Source: Bacteroides zhangwenhongii (lineage in GTDB: Bacteria > Bacteroidota > Bacteroidia > Bacteroidales > Bacteroidaceae). Taken from it: a stretch of 64,000 bases of DNA. The DNA lies in the NCBI RefSeq assembly GCF_009193325.2, contig NZ_CP059856.1:5180519-5244518 (forward strand), read 5' to 3'. The translations under genes were made by a program, and so were the position numbers. Of the stretch, positions 9,722 through 19,467 are shown one piece after another (position 1 is the stretch's first letter; every line of letters starts with the position of its first letter). A model generated the notes under the pieces. It searched no databases. It was not told the DNA's origin and was given only the letters and a program-made list of their open reading frames with translations.

Positions 9722-12478
9722 TCACATCATCAGACGAAAGTTATATTTGAAAGTTACAATAAAATATCCTTTTATTTCCTGCGTCCGAGACTCATAGAAC
9801 CCGTCGGAAGTAGCCATACGAGCATAACTTTTCCGTTTGCCAAGAATATCCGCCCAATAAGCCGACAATTCAGCTTTTCTCTGTTTCAAGAATCGCCAGG
9901 TTGCCCTCGCATTCCACACAATCTCATCATCCTCTCCTTTCTGGATATTTGTCCCGCTACGCAAGATATAGCCTGCATCCGTACGCAACTGCAACCCGAA
10001 AGGAAAATCCACATAGCCGTCAAAACGGAAATTATAATAGCGGGTATAGGTATTATTATCATTCAGAGAATTAAGTGAATACTGATAATCCCATGAAGTA
10101 GAAAAATCAAACCCTCCCCAAGTGGGCTGATAAGAAGCTTCCATCTCGCAATTCAACCCGGTATCACGTGTTGTGCTTTTCTCCGGCTGTTGACTTCTAT
10201 CCTCATTAATCATACTGACACGATTACTATGCCTTCCGGAGGTACTCAGTTTTAAAGAAAAATGTCCGAAACGCTTCCACCAGTCAGCACTACCATATGT
10301 ATTCCAATTTCCATTGATATTTATAGGGTATGTCTCCCGTCCGCCGGTCTGCACATCATAGAGAACAACTTGTGTGACACTGTTCTTCTCCATTTGCCAT
10401 CCCAGATTGGCGGATATTCCCTTTGAAGGATGTTGAAAACTCACATGCATAGTATGCATAAACATCTGTTTCAAATCCGGATTTCCACGAGTAATATACA
10501 ACGGATCACTATTATCCGTCAACGGCATTAAGTCCGATAAAGAAGGCTGCCGGGTTCTTCCGTTATAATTAAGACTGACACGCATTTTCTTTTTCCGCCA
10601 ACTCAGCCATATCATAGGCTGATAATCAATCATACGCATTGTGGTGTCCGCATAAAGTTTTCCGACTTTCCGATCAATAGTACGCTTCTGCGGAGTGACC
10701 CCCAACGAAGCATTAAACATCCAAGTATCATCCGAATAATTGAAGCCTACATTCAAGTCGTGCCCATTACTGCGGCTATGACTCCTATTACTTAAACTAT
10801 CCACATACCCCGCCTCATAACCTGTAGGCAAATCACCGAAAGAATCCCGGTTTGTCATGGAAGACAATTCATACGTATCACGGTTGTCCCGTTCATACTG
10901 TGTATTCCAATTATATGCTGCCCGGAAATGCACCTTCTTGCCAATCGGTTGAGTAAAGCTGACTCCTACCCTCCACTGATTATTTGTCTGAGGAGACTTT
11001 ATATATTGGTTTCGATAAAGTACCGAATCATTCCCATTCTTGTCTTTCAGCTTGAAATAAGTAGTCTGAGACAGCGAAAAACTCTCATTATCTCCCCATG
11101 AATCTGAATTTGTAACATTCAGTCCTAATGTAGTTCCTTTCTCATTCAAACGCCTCATAATCCCAATCATCCAATTATAACGATTGGATTTATTTTCCGA
11201 AGCCGAACGGTTTTCACTACGATTGACTTTCATATCCTTAGGTATAGATTCAAAATCAGCAAACAGACTCTCATGATTCACATTAGGAGGAGCATCAAAA
11301 GAAGCACTCTGATTACTGCTCTCATTCTCGTTGGGAGAAAGCCCGAAACTCCCGTTGAAATGTATGCGCGTACGCTTATCGACTTTCCATTCTCCCATCA
11401 GACTCGAATTCATAGACCGGCTTTTCGAAGTACCCTCATTGGCAGAAGCCGAATACTGATTGCCACTCGTCAAATATTGTTCCCTGTACATGGAAGTGAT
11501 ATTTCCATTCCGGTTCAAGTCATAGTTCACATTTCCGGTCAAAGAAAACTTCTTGCCGAACTTGCGCGTCATATTCAGCCCGACAGAGTTATTGATATTG
11601 TCCTTATAAGTGCTATTCTGATAGCGATTGGTAGAACGGGCCATAAAAGAGAGGTTCTCCCCGTTCTTATTAAAATAGTTCACCTGTCCTTCCAGGTCCT
11701 TCTTTTTATTATTTCCATATCCTACCGTCGCATTCGTCAGCCAAGTCTTGTTCAGTTCATCTTTAGTCTGAAGATCAAGCACATACTTTTTCTCTCCAGA
11801 ACTGATTCCGGTAAACTCTTCTTCTTTTGATTTCTTATCATATACTTTCAGCTTGCTAATCAAGTTTGCCGGCAGATTTTCGAGCGCCGTTTTCTTATCC
11901 CCCGAGAAAAAGGATTCTCCATTGACATTGATTTCACTGATAGCCTGACCGTTGTAGGTTAACGAATGATCTTTCTTATTATACACCAATCCCGGAACAC
12001 GTTTCACCAGATCCTCCAGATAAGAACCTTCGGGAGTTTTATAGGCAGCAGCATTGATAACGGTAGTATCTCCCTTCATCTCCACTTCTTTCAATTTTCC
12101 CGTGATTGTCACTTCCCCGATTTGTATATCATCATCCTTCAGTGTGACCGCCCCAACATTCACAGACAGCGAATCACTTAATATGCGGTATGCGGATTCC
12201 ATTCCCATGAAGGAGACTTTCAACAAATATTGCCTTCTGTTCTGCGGCTGATATTTAAGAACAAAACGACCGTTCTTATCACTTGTCGTACCTTTCACAA
12301 AAGTGGAATCCTCCTTTTGCAAGACAACAACACTAGCTGAAGGTAAAGACTGTAGCTTATCACTTCCTGCTTCCAACGTCTGTACTCTGCCTTTGACAGT
12401 TCTCGTCTGTTGAGCATATAAAATTGTATGCATACAACATAACAACAAAAGCAATCCAATCATCCTATTAATTTCCAT
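9722..12478 (-). CDS. Outer-membrane beta-barrel protein, TonB-dependent-receptor-like with carboxypeptidase-regulatory-like domain
   Basis: 918 residues. A signal peptide (about 1-22, MIGLLLLLCCMHTILYAQ) is followed by a carboxypeptidase-regulatory-like beta domain (about 26-112). A plug-like region (about 120-235) includes EVTITGKLKEVEMKGDTTVINAAAY and LVKRVPGLVYN. The large C-terminal barrel has alternating aromatic strands and ends in FIVTFKYNFRLMM. This matches the outer-membrane beta-barrel family (OMP_b-brl_3) rather than the SusC subfamily. No SusD, riboswitch or glycan gene is adjacent, so the ligand cannot be named. It is long and intact, and is the first gene of a possible two-gene unit with the cytidylate-kinase-like gene. 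Confidence 0.9.
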   Translation of the reverse strand: MEINRMIGLLLLLCCMHTILYAQQTRTVKGRVQTLEAGSDKLQSLPSASVVVLQKEDSTFVKGTTSDKNGRFVLKYQPQNRRQYLLKVSFMGMESAYRILSDSLSVNVGAVTLKDDDIQIGEVTITGKLKEVEMKGDTTVINAAAYKTPEGSYLEDLVKRVPGLVYNKKDHSLTYNGQAISEINVNGESFFSGDKKTALENLPANLISKLKVYDKKSKEEEFTGISSGEKKYVLDLQTKDELNKTWLTNATVGYGNNKKKDLEGQVNYFNKNGENLSFMARSTNRYQNSTYKDNINNSVGLNMTRKFGKKFSLTGNVNYDLNRNGNITSMYREQYLTSGNQYSASANEGTSKSRSMNSSLMGEWKVDKRTRIHFNGSFGLSPNENESSNQSASFDAPPNVNHESLFADFESIPKDMKVNRSENRSASENKSNRYNWMIGIMRRLNEKGTTLGLNVTNSDSWGDNESFSLSQTTYFKLKDKNGNDSVLYRNQYIKSPQTNNQWRVGVSFTQPIGKKVHFRAAYNWNTQYERDNRDTYELSSMTNRDSFGDLPTGYEAGYVDSLSNRSHSRSNGHDLNVGFNYSDDTWMFNASLGVTPQKRTIDRKVGKLYADTTMRMIDYQPMIWLSWRKKKMRVSLNYNGRTRQPSLSDLMPLTDNSDPLYITRGNPDLKQMFMHTMHVSFQHPSKGISANLGWQMEKNSVTQVVLYDVQTGGRETYPININGNWNTYGSADWWKRFGHFSLKLSTSGRHSNRVSMINEDRSQQPEKSTTRDTGLNCEMEASYQPTWGGFDFSTSWDYQYSLNSLNDNNTYTRYYNFRFDGYVDFPFGLQLRTDAGYILRSGTNIQKGEDDEIVWNARATWRFLKQRKAELSAYWADILGKRKSYARMATSDGFYESRTQEIKGYFIVTFKYNFRLMM

Positions 12479-12743
12479 GTCGATAAGCTAGTCTCTTTTA
12501 GTAGTTTTACAAGGGTAAAAGTACACAATCCAACTATGATTCAAGAGAAAGTTCTGTGAAAAATCCCAAAAGCTCCCCACATTCTTGTTTACCTCCAAAT
12601 TTTCATTTGGACATTATTCTAATAAAGAATTCAAAGTCAATATCGATATCAAACGAGATAAGACCGAAATTTCGCTATATGCGATATATAAATAAGTAGC
12701 AATTTTGTAGAAACGGAATAATAACATATTAGAAAACAATTCA

Positions 12744-12751
12744 TATATTTG
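12744..12751 (+). promoter_or_regulatory. -7 element of the btuFCD promoter
   Basis: TATATTTG matches TAnnTTTG. It overlaps a possible upstream TTG start at 12749, which argues that translation of the binding protein begins further on, at 12794. The 315-base divergent gap (12479-12793) otherwise shows only AT-rich sequence and no RNA switch. Confidence 0.65.
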
Positions 12752-12793
12752 CACGATATGTTCACAAGATTGTTACAACCAAATGTAAATAAA

Positions 12794-13930
12794 ATGATAA
12801 AACAATCCATTTACACTTTCATTCTATTCTCCTTGCTATTTTTGACAAGTTGTATTTCTAACAAGAAGACTTCTCTCGAAGCATTCAATCAAGATATATA
12901 TACTCCTGAATATGCGGCAGGATTTAAGATATTAGGCTCAACCAATGTCCAAAGTACTCTGATACAGGTATTCAACCCATGGCAGGGATCCAAAGAGGTA
13001 GAAATGTCCTACTTCATATCACGAAATGGAGAGCAGGCACCCACCGGATTCACCGGTCCTACCATTCCTGCCGGAGCAAAGCGCATTGTATGTATGTCTT
13101 CTTCCTACATCGCCATGCTCGATGCACTAGGACAGGTAAACCGAATCGTGGCGGTATCGGGCATCGACTATGTATCGAACCCATATATCCTTGCGCATAA
13201 GGACTCTATCAAGGACATGGGACCTGAGATGAATTATGAACTGTTGCTGGGATTGAAGCCGGACATCGTTCTGCTATACGGTATCGGAGACGCACAGACC
13301 GCCATAACGGACAAGCTGAAAGAGCTATCCATTCCCTATATTTATATGGGTGAATACTTGGAGGAATCACCGCTAGGCAAAGCCGAATGGATGGTTGTTT
13401 TGTCCGAACTGACGGACAGCCGAGAGAAGGGTATCGAAATATTCAGTGAAATTCCGAAGCGTTATCTGTCATTGAAAGCACTCACGGAATCGGTCGGACA
13501 ATGCCCGACAGTTATGTTCAACATGCCGTGGAACGACAGTTGGGTGATGCCTTCTACAAAAAGCTATATGGCGCAACTGGTAGCGGATGCGGGTGCAGAG
13601 TATATCTACAAAGAAAACAGTTCCAACAGTTCAACCCCGATTGGACTGGAAACGGCTTACGGGCTGATACAAAAAGCGGATTATTGGATTAATGTAGGTT
13701 CGGCAACGAGTCTGGATGAGTTGAAAACCGTCAATCCGAAATTCGCAGATGCGAAAGCTGTACGTGAACGGACGGTTTATAATAATAATTTGCGGCTGAC
13801 CCCGACGGGCGGTAATGATTACTGGGAATCGGCAGTGGTACACCCTGACATGGTTCTACGCGACCTGATTCATATCTTCCATCCAGAACTGGTACCGGAT
13901 TCACTCTATTATTACAGGCATCTGGAATGA
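12794..13930 (+). CDS. btuF: Cobalamin ABC transporter substrate-binding lipoprotein (BtuF-like)
   Basis: 378 residues from the ATG at 12794. This start gives a clean lipoprotein signal (MIKQSIYTFILFSLLFLTSC, acylated Cys at residue 20). Upstream in-frame starts at 12749 and 12758 lie on or just after the promoter. The mature part is a type-III periplasmic binding protein: KRIVCMSSSYIAMLDALGQVNRIVAVSG, then the KPDIVLLYGIGDAQ and YWINVGSATSLDEL segments. Iron-siderophore binding proteins have the same fold, so the B12 assignment comes from context. The permease and ATPase follow directly, and a cobalamin riboswitch with btuB/btuG-like genes follows those. The gene order resembles a B. thetaiotaomicron btu locus as I recall it. 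Confidence 0.85.
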   Translation: MIKQSIYTFILFSLLFLTSCISNKKTSLEAFNQDIYTPEYAAGFKILGSTNVQSTLIQVFNPWQGSKEVEMSYFISRNGEQAPTGFTGPTIPAGAKRIVCMSSSYIAMLDALGQVNRIVAVSGIDYVSNPYILAHKDSIKDMGPEMNYELLLGLKPDIVLLYGIGDAQTAITDKLKELSIPYIYMGEYLEESPLGKAEWMVVLSELTDSREKGIEIFSEIPKRYLSLKALTESVGQCPTVMFNMPWNDSWVMPSTKSYMAQLVADAGAEYIYKENSSNSSTPIGLETAYGLIQKADYWINVGSATSLDELKTVNPKFADAKAVRERTVYNNNLRLTPTGGNDYWESAVVHPDMVLRDLIHIFHPELVPDSLYYYRHLE

Positions 13931-13992
13931 AACGAACCTATGCCTAGAAGAATGATCGAATCTTTATTTGCCAAACGTACTCGCAATTCCAG

Positions 13993-15009
13993 ATGAAGCA
14001 ACCTCATAAACATACCGCCCTTTTATTTATTGCATTAGGTATCGTTGCCGTACTATTATTATTGATAGACATGGCAACAGGAGATACGTACATCCCTATC
14101 TTGAAAGTATGGGCGGTGCTCACCGGCGGCGAATATGACGAAACGACGCGCAATATCCTACTTTCCATCCGGTTCATACGGGTAGTAGTGGCGGGACTGA
14201 TAGGCGTGGCGCTTTCCGTCAGCGGCCTGCAGATGCAGACAGTTTTTCAGAATCCGCTGGCAGACCCTTATCTGCTGGGAGTCAGTTCGGGCGCAGGACT
14301 GGGAGTGGCTCTGTTTATACTAGGCACTCCGTTGCTCGGATGGACGAACTTCCCGCTTCTCCAATCAATGGGTATCGTCGGTTCGGGATGGATAGGAACG
14401 ACTGTCATCCTATTGGGAGTAGCCGTCATCAGCCGGAAAGTGAAAAATATTCTCGGCGTGCTGATTATGGGGGTTATGATAGGATACGTGGCAGGTGCCA
14501 TTATCCAGATTCTGCAATATCTGAGTTCTGCCGAACAACTGAAAATGTTCACGCTTTGGTCGATGGGCTCGCTCAGCCATATCACTGCCACCCAACTGGG
14601 AGTCATGATTCCGATGTTGTGCATAGGTCTGCTGATCTCCGTAGCTTGCATCAAGTCACTGAACCTATTGCTGCTCGGTGAGAACTACGCGCGGACAATG
14701 GGAATGAACATCAAGCGTTCACGCACCTTCATTTTCGTTTCTACCGCATTGCTGACAGGAACGGTCACTGCTTTCTGCGGTCCGGTAGGTTTCATCGGGC
14801 TGGCTGTGCCACACGTCACCCGGTTGCTGTTCAACAATGCCGACCACCGGATACTTGTTCCCGGCACCATGTTGACGGGACTTATCAGTATGCTTCTCTG
14901 TGACATTATCGCCAAGAGCTTCCTGCTCCCGGTGAACTGCATCACTGCCCTGCTGGGTGTTCCGGTTATTTTATGGGTAATCGCTAAAAACTTGCGTAGA
15001 TTCAAATGA
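13993..15009 (+). CDS. btuC: FecCD/BtuC-type ABC transporter permease
   Basis: 338 residues, about ten hydrophobic segments, as in BtuC/FecD permeases. Family signatures include IRFIRVVVAGLIGVALSVSG, the LADPYLLGVSSGAGLG loop near residues 90-105, and FCGPVGFIGLAVPHVTRLLF near the C-terminal third, the region that contacts the ATPase. Starts 62 bases after the binding protein stop, and its last codons overlap the ATPase gene start by 4 bases. It would form the inner-membrane channel for B12 imported by the BtuB-like receptor downstream. An iron-complex substrate is the alternative, but the riboswitch context favours cobalamin. Confidence 0.88.
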   Translation: MKQPHKHTALLFIALGIVAVLLLLIDMATGDTYIPILKVWAVLTGGEYDETTRNILLSIRFIRVVVAGLIGVALSVSGLQMQTVFQNPLADPYLLGVSSGAGLGVALFILGTPLLGWTNFPLLQSMGIVGSGWIGTTVILLGVAVISRKVKNILGVLIMGVMIGYVAGAIIQILQYLSSAEQLKMFTLWSMGSLSHITATQLGVMIPMLCIGLLISVACIKSLNLLLLGENYARTMGMNIKRSRTFIFVSTALLTGTVTAFCGPVGFIGLAVPHVTRLLFNNADHRILVPGTMLTGLISMLLCDIIAKSFLLPVNCITALLGVPVILWVIAKNLRRFK

Positions 15010-15761
15010 TAGAGCTTAAAGAACTGACATTAGGGTATGGACAGCGTACGCTGTTAGAGATGGTAAATGCCCGGATGACGGGCGGACAACTCATCGCCCT
15101 GCTGGGACGCAACGGGGCAGGAAAGAGTACATTGCTCCGTGCCATGATGGGACTGGAAAAGCCACAGTCGGGAGAAATCATCCTACAAGGCAAGAAAATA
15201 GCCTCGTTGAAACCGGAAAAACTAGCCCGTAGCATCAGCTTTGTAACGACAGACAAAGTACGCATCGCCAATCTTCGCTGTAAAGATGTAGTGTCTATGG
15301 GGCGCGCCCCTTATACAAACTGGATCGGACAACTACGACCGGAAGACGAAATGCGGGTAGATACTGCCATACAGCTGGTCGGTATGTCCGCTTATGCGGA
15401 AAAAACCATGGATAAGATGTCCGACGGCGAATGTCAACGAATCATGATTGCCCGGGCGTTAGCCCAGGACACCCCTGTCATCCTGCTCGACGAACCCACC
15501 GCCTTTCTCGACTTGCCTAACCGTTACGAACTCTGCCTGCTCCTGAAGAGACTGGCACAGGAAGAGGACAAATGTATCCTATTTTCCACACACGACCTCG
15601 ACATAGCGCTGTCACTCTGCGACTCTATCATGCTGATAGACAACCCGCATATGTATACACTGCCTACTCCGGAAATGGTAGCGAGCGGACATATCGAAAG
15701 ACTGTTCCGAAACGAGTCGGTGACATTCGACGCACAAAAGATGAGGGTACGTATAAAATAA
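15006..15761 (+). CDS. btuD: ABC transporter ATP-binding protein (BtuD-like)
   Basis: 251 residues. Walker A is GRNGAGKST at 34-42, the signature segment MSDGECQ at about 138-144 (Asp in place of the usual Gly after Ser), and Walker B VILLDEP at 158-164, followed by the H-loop STHDLD. ATG overlaps the permease stop (ATGATAG), indicating translational coupling. It energises import through the preceding permease. A short AT-rich hairpin (TTTTATC/GATAAAA, about 15767-15783) follows the stop but lacks a T-run, so operon termination is not clear from sequence. Confidence 0.9.
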   Translation: MIELKELTLGYGQRTLLEMVNARMTGGQLIALLGRNGAGKSTLLRAMMGLEKPQSGEIILQGKKIASLKPEKLARSISFVTTDKVRIANLRCKDVVSMGRAPYTNWIGQLRPEDEMRVDTAIQLVGMSAYAEKTMDKMSDGECQRIMIARALAQDTPVILLDEPTAFLDLPNRYELCLLLKRLAQEEDKCILFSTHDLDIALSLCDSIMLIDNPHMYTLPTPEMVASGHIERLFRNESVTFDAQKMRVRIK

Positions 15762-15856
15762 ACATTTTATCACTAGGATAAAAATATAAATAATAAAATA
15801 TGATTCTCGTAAGCTGATTTTTTAGCCAAACAAGATAAAGTTATTAATAAATTCTC

Positions 15857-15864
15857 TAACTTTG
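15857..15864 (+). promoter_or_regulatory. -7 element upstream of the cobalamin riboswitch
   Basis: TAACTTTG matches TAnnTTTG and lies just before the conserved riboswitch sequence, so the transcript would start at about 15870. btuB and its downstream genes therefore have their own promoter, separate from btuFCD. Confidence 0.65.
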
Positions 15865-15871
15865 TGGCGTT

Positions 15872-16090
15872 AAGGTTTCTTGTTACAGTATATACACTGT
15901 TAAGGAATTAAAAGGGAATGCCGTGTAAACCGGCAACAGAACCTGCTGCTGTAAATCTCCGCTCCTTGTAATCAGAGAGCAAAATTGCAACACGAAAGTC
16001 ACTGGATAGTTTATCTGGGAAGGCGTTGCAAAATGGGATGAGTCAGAAGACCTGCCTTGATGCTCTGATTTACACCTGCGGGATTTCGGG
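15872..16090 (+). ncRNA. Cobalamin (B12) riboswitch
   Basis: Conserved blocks appear in the right order: GGGAATGCCGTGTAAACCGG (about 15913-15932), a CTGCTGCTGTAA segment, AAAGTCACTGG and CTGGGAAGGCG (about 15996-16025), and GATGAGTCAGAAGACCTGCC (16037-16056), the B12-box region. The 3' closing part ends at about 16090. It lies in the leader of the BtuB-like receptor gene and is followed by an intrinsic terminator. The usual logic is that bound cobalamin represses the uptake genes. Boundaries are approximate. Confidence 0.95.
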
Positions 16091-16145
16091 TAGTAGTCAA
16101 ATAGAAAATAAGCAATTATCTTTTATTTGGTATAATAGCTATATG

Positions 16146-16190
16146 TCCGTTTGTGTAGATTGAATTCAGATCTGAACAAACGGATTTTTT
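16146..16190 (+). terminator. Riboswitch expression-platform terminator
   Basis: TCCGTTTGT (16146-16154) and ACAAACGGA (16176-16184) form a perfect 9-bp stem followed directly by TTTTTT (16185-16190), about 55 bases after the riboswitch core and 20 bases before the btuB start. The position suggests control by premature transcription termination. Confidence 0.85.
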
Positions 16191-16210
16191 ATACCTATAA
16201 AATAAAAGAC

Positions 16211-18274
16211 ATGCTTTCTATTCAAGTCCATTCATACAATAAGCATTGTATCCATTTACGGTGGATATTATGTTTGATTCTATCTCTATTTACCACATTA
16301 CCGGCCATTTCCCAGTCCAGAGTTCGGCATCAGACTTCTCTGTCTGATACACTTCTCAAACTCAAAGAAGTTACTATCTACAGCAACCGGATACAAAAAA
16401 AGATGTCTCCTGTACAGATTCTGTCCGGCAAAGAACTGGAGAAGCTCAATGTTTACTCCGTTGCTGATGCTTTGCGCTACTTTTCCGGAGTACAGATAAA
16501 AGATTACGGAGGTATTGGAGGACTAAAAACCGTCAATATACGAAGTATGGGCAGTCATCATGTCGGAGTATTTTATGATGGTATTGAATTAGGAAATGCG
16601 CAAAATGGAGTCGTCGATCTAGGCCGGTTTTCATTAGATAATATGGAAGTCATTTCACTGTATAATGGTCAAAAAAGTGCCATCTTCCAACCTGCCAAAG
16701 ATTATAGTTCCGCAAGTGCCATATATATGCAGACACGAAAGCCCATATTCAAAGGGGAAAAGAAAAACAATCTGAACATCGGGGTGAAAGGCGGTTCATT
16801 CTCCACCATCAATCCGTCACTACTTTGGGAACACCGTTTCAACGAACGAATAAGCAGTTCCATCAGTACGGAGTATATGTATACATCAGGACGATATAAA
16901 TTCACATACGCCAAGAAAGATGGTTACGACACAACAGCTGTTCGTCAAAATGGAGACGTAAGAATGTTACGTTTGGAGAATGCATTCTTCGGAAAAGTCC
17001 CCAAAGGAGAATGGAAAGCCAAAGCATACCTATACAACTCGGAACGGGGATACCCCGGAGCTGCGGTAAGAGAAGAACCGGGTAAGTTTCGCCATCAGGA
17101 CCGGCAATGGGATACCAATCTGTTTGTGCAAGGATCTTTTCAAAACTATTTTAAGCCTTGGTACAGTCTGCTAGCCAACGGAAAATATGCTTATGACTAT
17201 CTCCACTATTTATCCGATCCCAGACTGGATGTCACCACCATGTATGTAGACAATCACTACCGACAGCAAGAAATCTATGCTTCGGCCGCCCATTTATTCA
17301 CCATCTATCCCTGGTGGAGTATGTCATTATCCAACGATTTTCAATGGAATACATTACGGGCCGATCTCATAGATTTTGTCTATCCAACCCGTAATACAAT
17401 CCTGACTTCTGCTGCCACGTCCTTTGACTTCAACCGCCTCATGTTGCAGGCGAGCCTGTTATATACTCATGTCGACGACAATACACGTACCAAAGGAGCC
17501 AATGCAGGCACCAAAAACAAATACACTCCGTCTGTCATAGCCACCTGGCAACCATTGACCAAGCTCCCTCTGAATGTACGAGCCTTTTATAAGAAAGTCT
17601 TTCGTATGCCGACTCTCAATGATTTGTATTATACTTTTATAGGCAATAAGGACTTAAAACCAGAATATACCACCCAATACGATGTGGGTATCACTTTCTC
17701 TCACACCTGGAATAACCATTGGCTGAAAAGCCTGGACTTACAAATAGATGGTTACTATAATGAAGTAGATGATAAAATCATTGCCATGCCTACCTCCAAC
17801 CAGTTCCGTTGGACTATGATTAATCTCGGACATGTGGAAATTCGGGGATTAGACGCAGCCATACGAGGAGAATGGGGCTTCGGAAAGGTGGAACTTAGCA
17901 CTCTCTTCAACTACACCTATCAAAAGGCACAGGATTTTACCGATCCTACCAGTGAATGGTATGGAGGCCAGATTCCTTATATACCTTGGCATGGAGGTTC
18001 CATCATCCTCAATGGAAGTTACCAAACATGGTCCTGTAACTATAGTTTCATTTATACAGGTGAACGTTATGAAGCAGTCGCCAATATCCCGGAGAACTAC
18101 GCACAGCCTTGGTATACTCACGATTTTTCCCTATCCAAAACTTTTCAATGGGGGAAAACGGGAATACGTGTAACGGCAGAAATTAATAATATCTTCAATC
18201 AGCAATATGAAGTAGTGCAATGCTATCCTATGCCCGGTACAAGTTTTAAAATCAAATTAAACGTCATGTTATGA
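16211..18274 (+). CDS. btuB: TonB-dependent vitamin B12 receptor (BtuB-like)
   Basis: 687 residues from the ATG at 16211. A TTG at 16151 is in frame but lies inside the terminator hairpin, so it is rejected. A signal peptide runs to about LPAISQS (near residue 35). The plug (about 50-175) contains VTIYSNRIQKKMSPVQILSG, ADALRYFSGVQIKDYGG and LKTVNIRSMGSHHVGVFYDG. The rest is the beta-barrel, with FRMPTLNDLYYTFIGNKDLKPE near the middle and a C-terminus typical of TonB receptors. Riboswitch control and the following btuG-like gene identify cobalamin as the probable ligand. The next gene overlaps its stop (ATGA). Confidence 0.93.
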   Translation: MLSIQVHSYNKHCIHLRWILCLILSLFTTLPAISQSRVRHQTSLSDTLLKLKEVTIYSNRIQKKMSPVQILSGKELEKLNVYSVADALRYFSGVQIKDYGGIGGLKTVNIRSMGSHHVGVFYDGIELGNAQNGVVDLGRFSLDNMEVISLYNGQKSAIFQPAKDYSSASAIYMQTRKPIFKGEKKNNLNIGVKGGSFSTINPSLLWEHRFNERISSSISTEYMYTSGRYKFTYAKKDGYDTTAVRQNGDVRMLRLENAFFGKVPKGEWKAKAYLYNSERGYPGAAVREEPGKFRHQDRQWDTNLFVQGSFQNYFKPWYSLLANGKYAYDYLHYLSDPRLDVTTMYVDNHYRQQEIYASAAHLFTIYPWWSMSLSNDFQWNTLRADLIDFVYPTRNTILTSAATSFDFNRLMLQASLLYTHVDDNTRTKGANAGTKNKYTPSVIATWQPLTKLPLNVRAFYKKVFRMPTLNDLYYTFIGNKDLKPEYTTQYDVGITFSHTWNNHWLKSLDLQIDGYYNEVDDKIIAMPTSNQFRWTMINLGHVEIRGLDAAIRGEWGFGKVELSTLFNYTYQKAQDFTDPTSEWYGGQIPYIPWHGGSIILNGSYQTWSCNYSFIYTGERYEAVANIPENYAQPWYTHDFSLSKTFQWGKTGIRVTAEINNIFNQQYEVVQCYPMPGTSFKIKLNVML

Positions 18275-19428
18275 GAATATCTGTTCTATCCATCATTATC
18301 TGTTTTGTTCTTCTGTCGACTTCTTGTCGCGAAGATGAACGCATTATTCCGTCAACTCCCAACCAAGTTACCCCCGGAGTAAGCGGTACCTCTGTCAAAG
18401 GTTTCTTTCTACTCAATGAAGGAAATATGGGAAGCAACAAGGCTACCCTTGATTACTTTGATTACGAAACCGGTATCTATCATAAGAATATCTATGCGGA
18501 ACGGAACCCGGGAGTCGTACAAGAATTGGGGGATGTGGGAAATGATATCCAAATCTATGGAAATAAGTTATATGCCATCATCAACTGTTCTCATTTCGTA
18601 GAAGTGATGAATGTAGAAACAGCAAAACACATCACGCAAATTTCCATACCTAATTGCCGTTATATCGTCTTTAAAGATAAATATGCATACGTCAGTTCGT
18701 ATGCAGGCCCTGTCAAAATAGATCCCAACGCCAGACTGGGGTATGTAGCACGTGTTGACACTACCACACTGACTGTCAAGGATACCTGTGTGGTCGGCTA
18801 CCAGCCGGAAGAAATGGTGATTGTGGGCAACAAACTCTATGTAGCCAACTCCGGCGGGTATCGCGTACCTAATTATGACCGCACGGTATCCGTCATCGAC
18901 TTGAACACATTCAAAGTTATCAAAACCATTGATGTGGGAATCAATTTGCATAGAATGGAATTAGACCAATACGGAAATATTTATGTCTCATCCCGGGGAG
19001 ATTATTATGACACTTACTCCGAAACATTTGTAATAGATTCCAATACCGATAAAGTGATCGAAGAATTACCGCTTCTTCCCAATACAGAAATGGCTATTTG
19101 CAGAGATTCACTGTATGTATACAGTACAGAATGGAGTTATTACACCAACAGTTGGACAGTCTCTTACGCTATTTATAATACAAAAACAAAGAAAACTGAT
19201 ACCCGCAATTTTATTACAGATGGTACGGAAAAATCTATCAAGATACCTTATGGAATAGCAATCAATCCGGAAACAGGTGAATTCTTCGTCACCGATGCCA
19301 AAGACTATGTGACTCCCGGCACATTATATTGTTTCTCCCGGGATGGAAAAAAGAAATGGTCAGTCACAACCGGAGATATTCCTGCTCATATTGCTTTTAC
19401 ATACAAAAAACTAAAAGAGATTGAATAA
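18271..19428 (+). CDS. btuG: BtuG-like surface lipoprotein, beta-propeller, cobalamin capture
   Basis: 385 residues with a lipoprotein signal (MRISVLSIIICFVLLSTSC, Cys at about 19) followed by Asp/Glu residues (REDER) compatible with a Bacteroides surface-export signal. The rest is a YncE/DUF5074-type beta-propeller with repeated short blades, such as VVGYQPEEMVIVGNKLYVAN, VSVIDLNTFKVIKTIDVG and GIAINPETGEFFVTD. In B. thetaiotaomicron, BtuG proteins bind cobalamin very tightly and sit on BtuB. Here the start codon overlaps the btuB stop, so the two products are probably made in step. Assignment rests on context plus fold. Confidence 0.88.
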   Translation: MRISVLSIIICFVLLSTSCREDERIIPSTPNQVTPGVSGTSVKGFFLLNEGNMGSNKATLDYFDYETGIYHKNIYAERNPGVVQELGDVGNDIQIYGNKLYAIINCSHFVEVMNVETAKHITQISIPNCRYIVFKDKYAYVSSYAGPVKIDPNARLGYVARVDTTTLTVKDTCVVGYQPEEMVIVGNKLYVANSGGYRVPNYDRTVSVIDLNTFKVIKTIDVGINLHRMELDQYGNIYVSSRGDYYDTYSETFVIDSNTDKVIEELPLLPNTEMAICRDSLYVYSTEWSYYTNSWTVSYAIYNTKTKKTDTRNFITDGTEKSIKIPYGIAINPETGEFFVTDAKDYVTPGTLYCFSRDGKKKWSVTTGDIPAHIAFTYKKLKEIE

Positions 19429-19467
19429 TTAAATTCATAACCATTAATAACTAAAAAAACAAAAACA

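Noticed and set aside
12749..12793. Upstream TTG/ATG starts for the BtuF-like protein
   Set aside because: The TTG overlaps the promoter -7 box and the ATG at 12758 falls at about the transcription start; only the ATG at 12794 gives a proper lipoprotein signal.
15767..15783. Terminator after btuD
   Set aside because: The hairpin is AT-only and short with no T-run; evidence is too weak to list.
16151..16210. TTG start extending BtuB by 20 residues
   Set aside because: It lies inside the riboswitch terminator hairpin and precedes the natural signal-peptide start at 16211.
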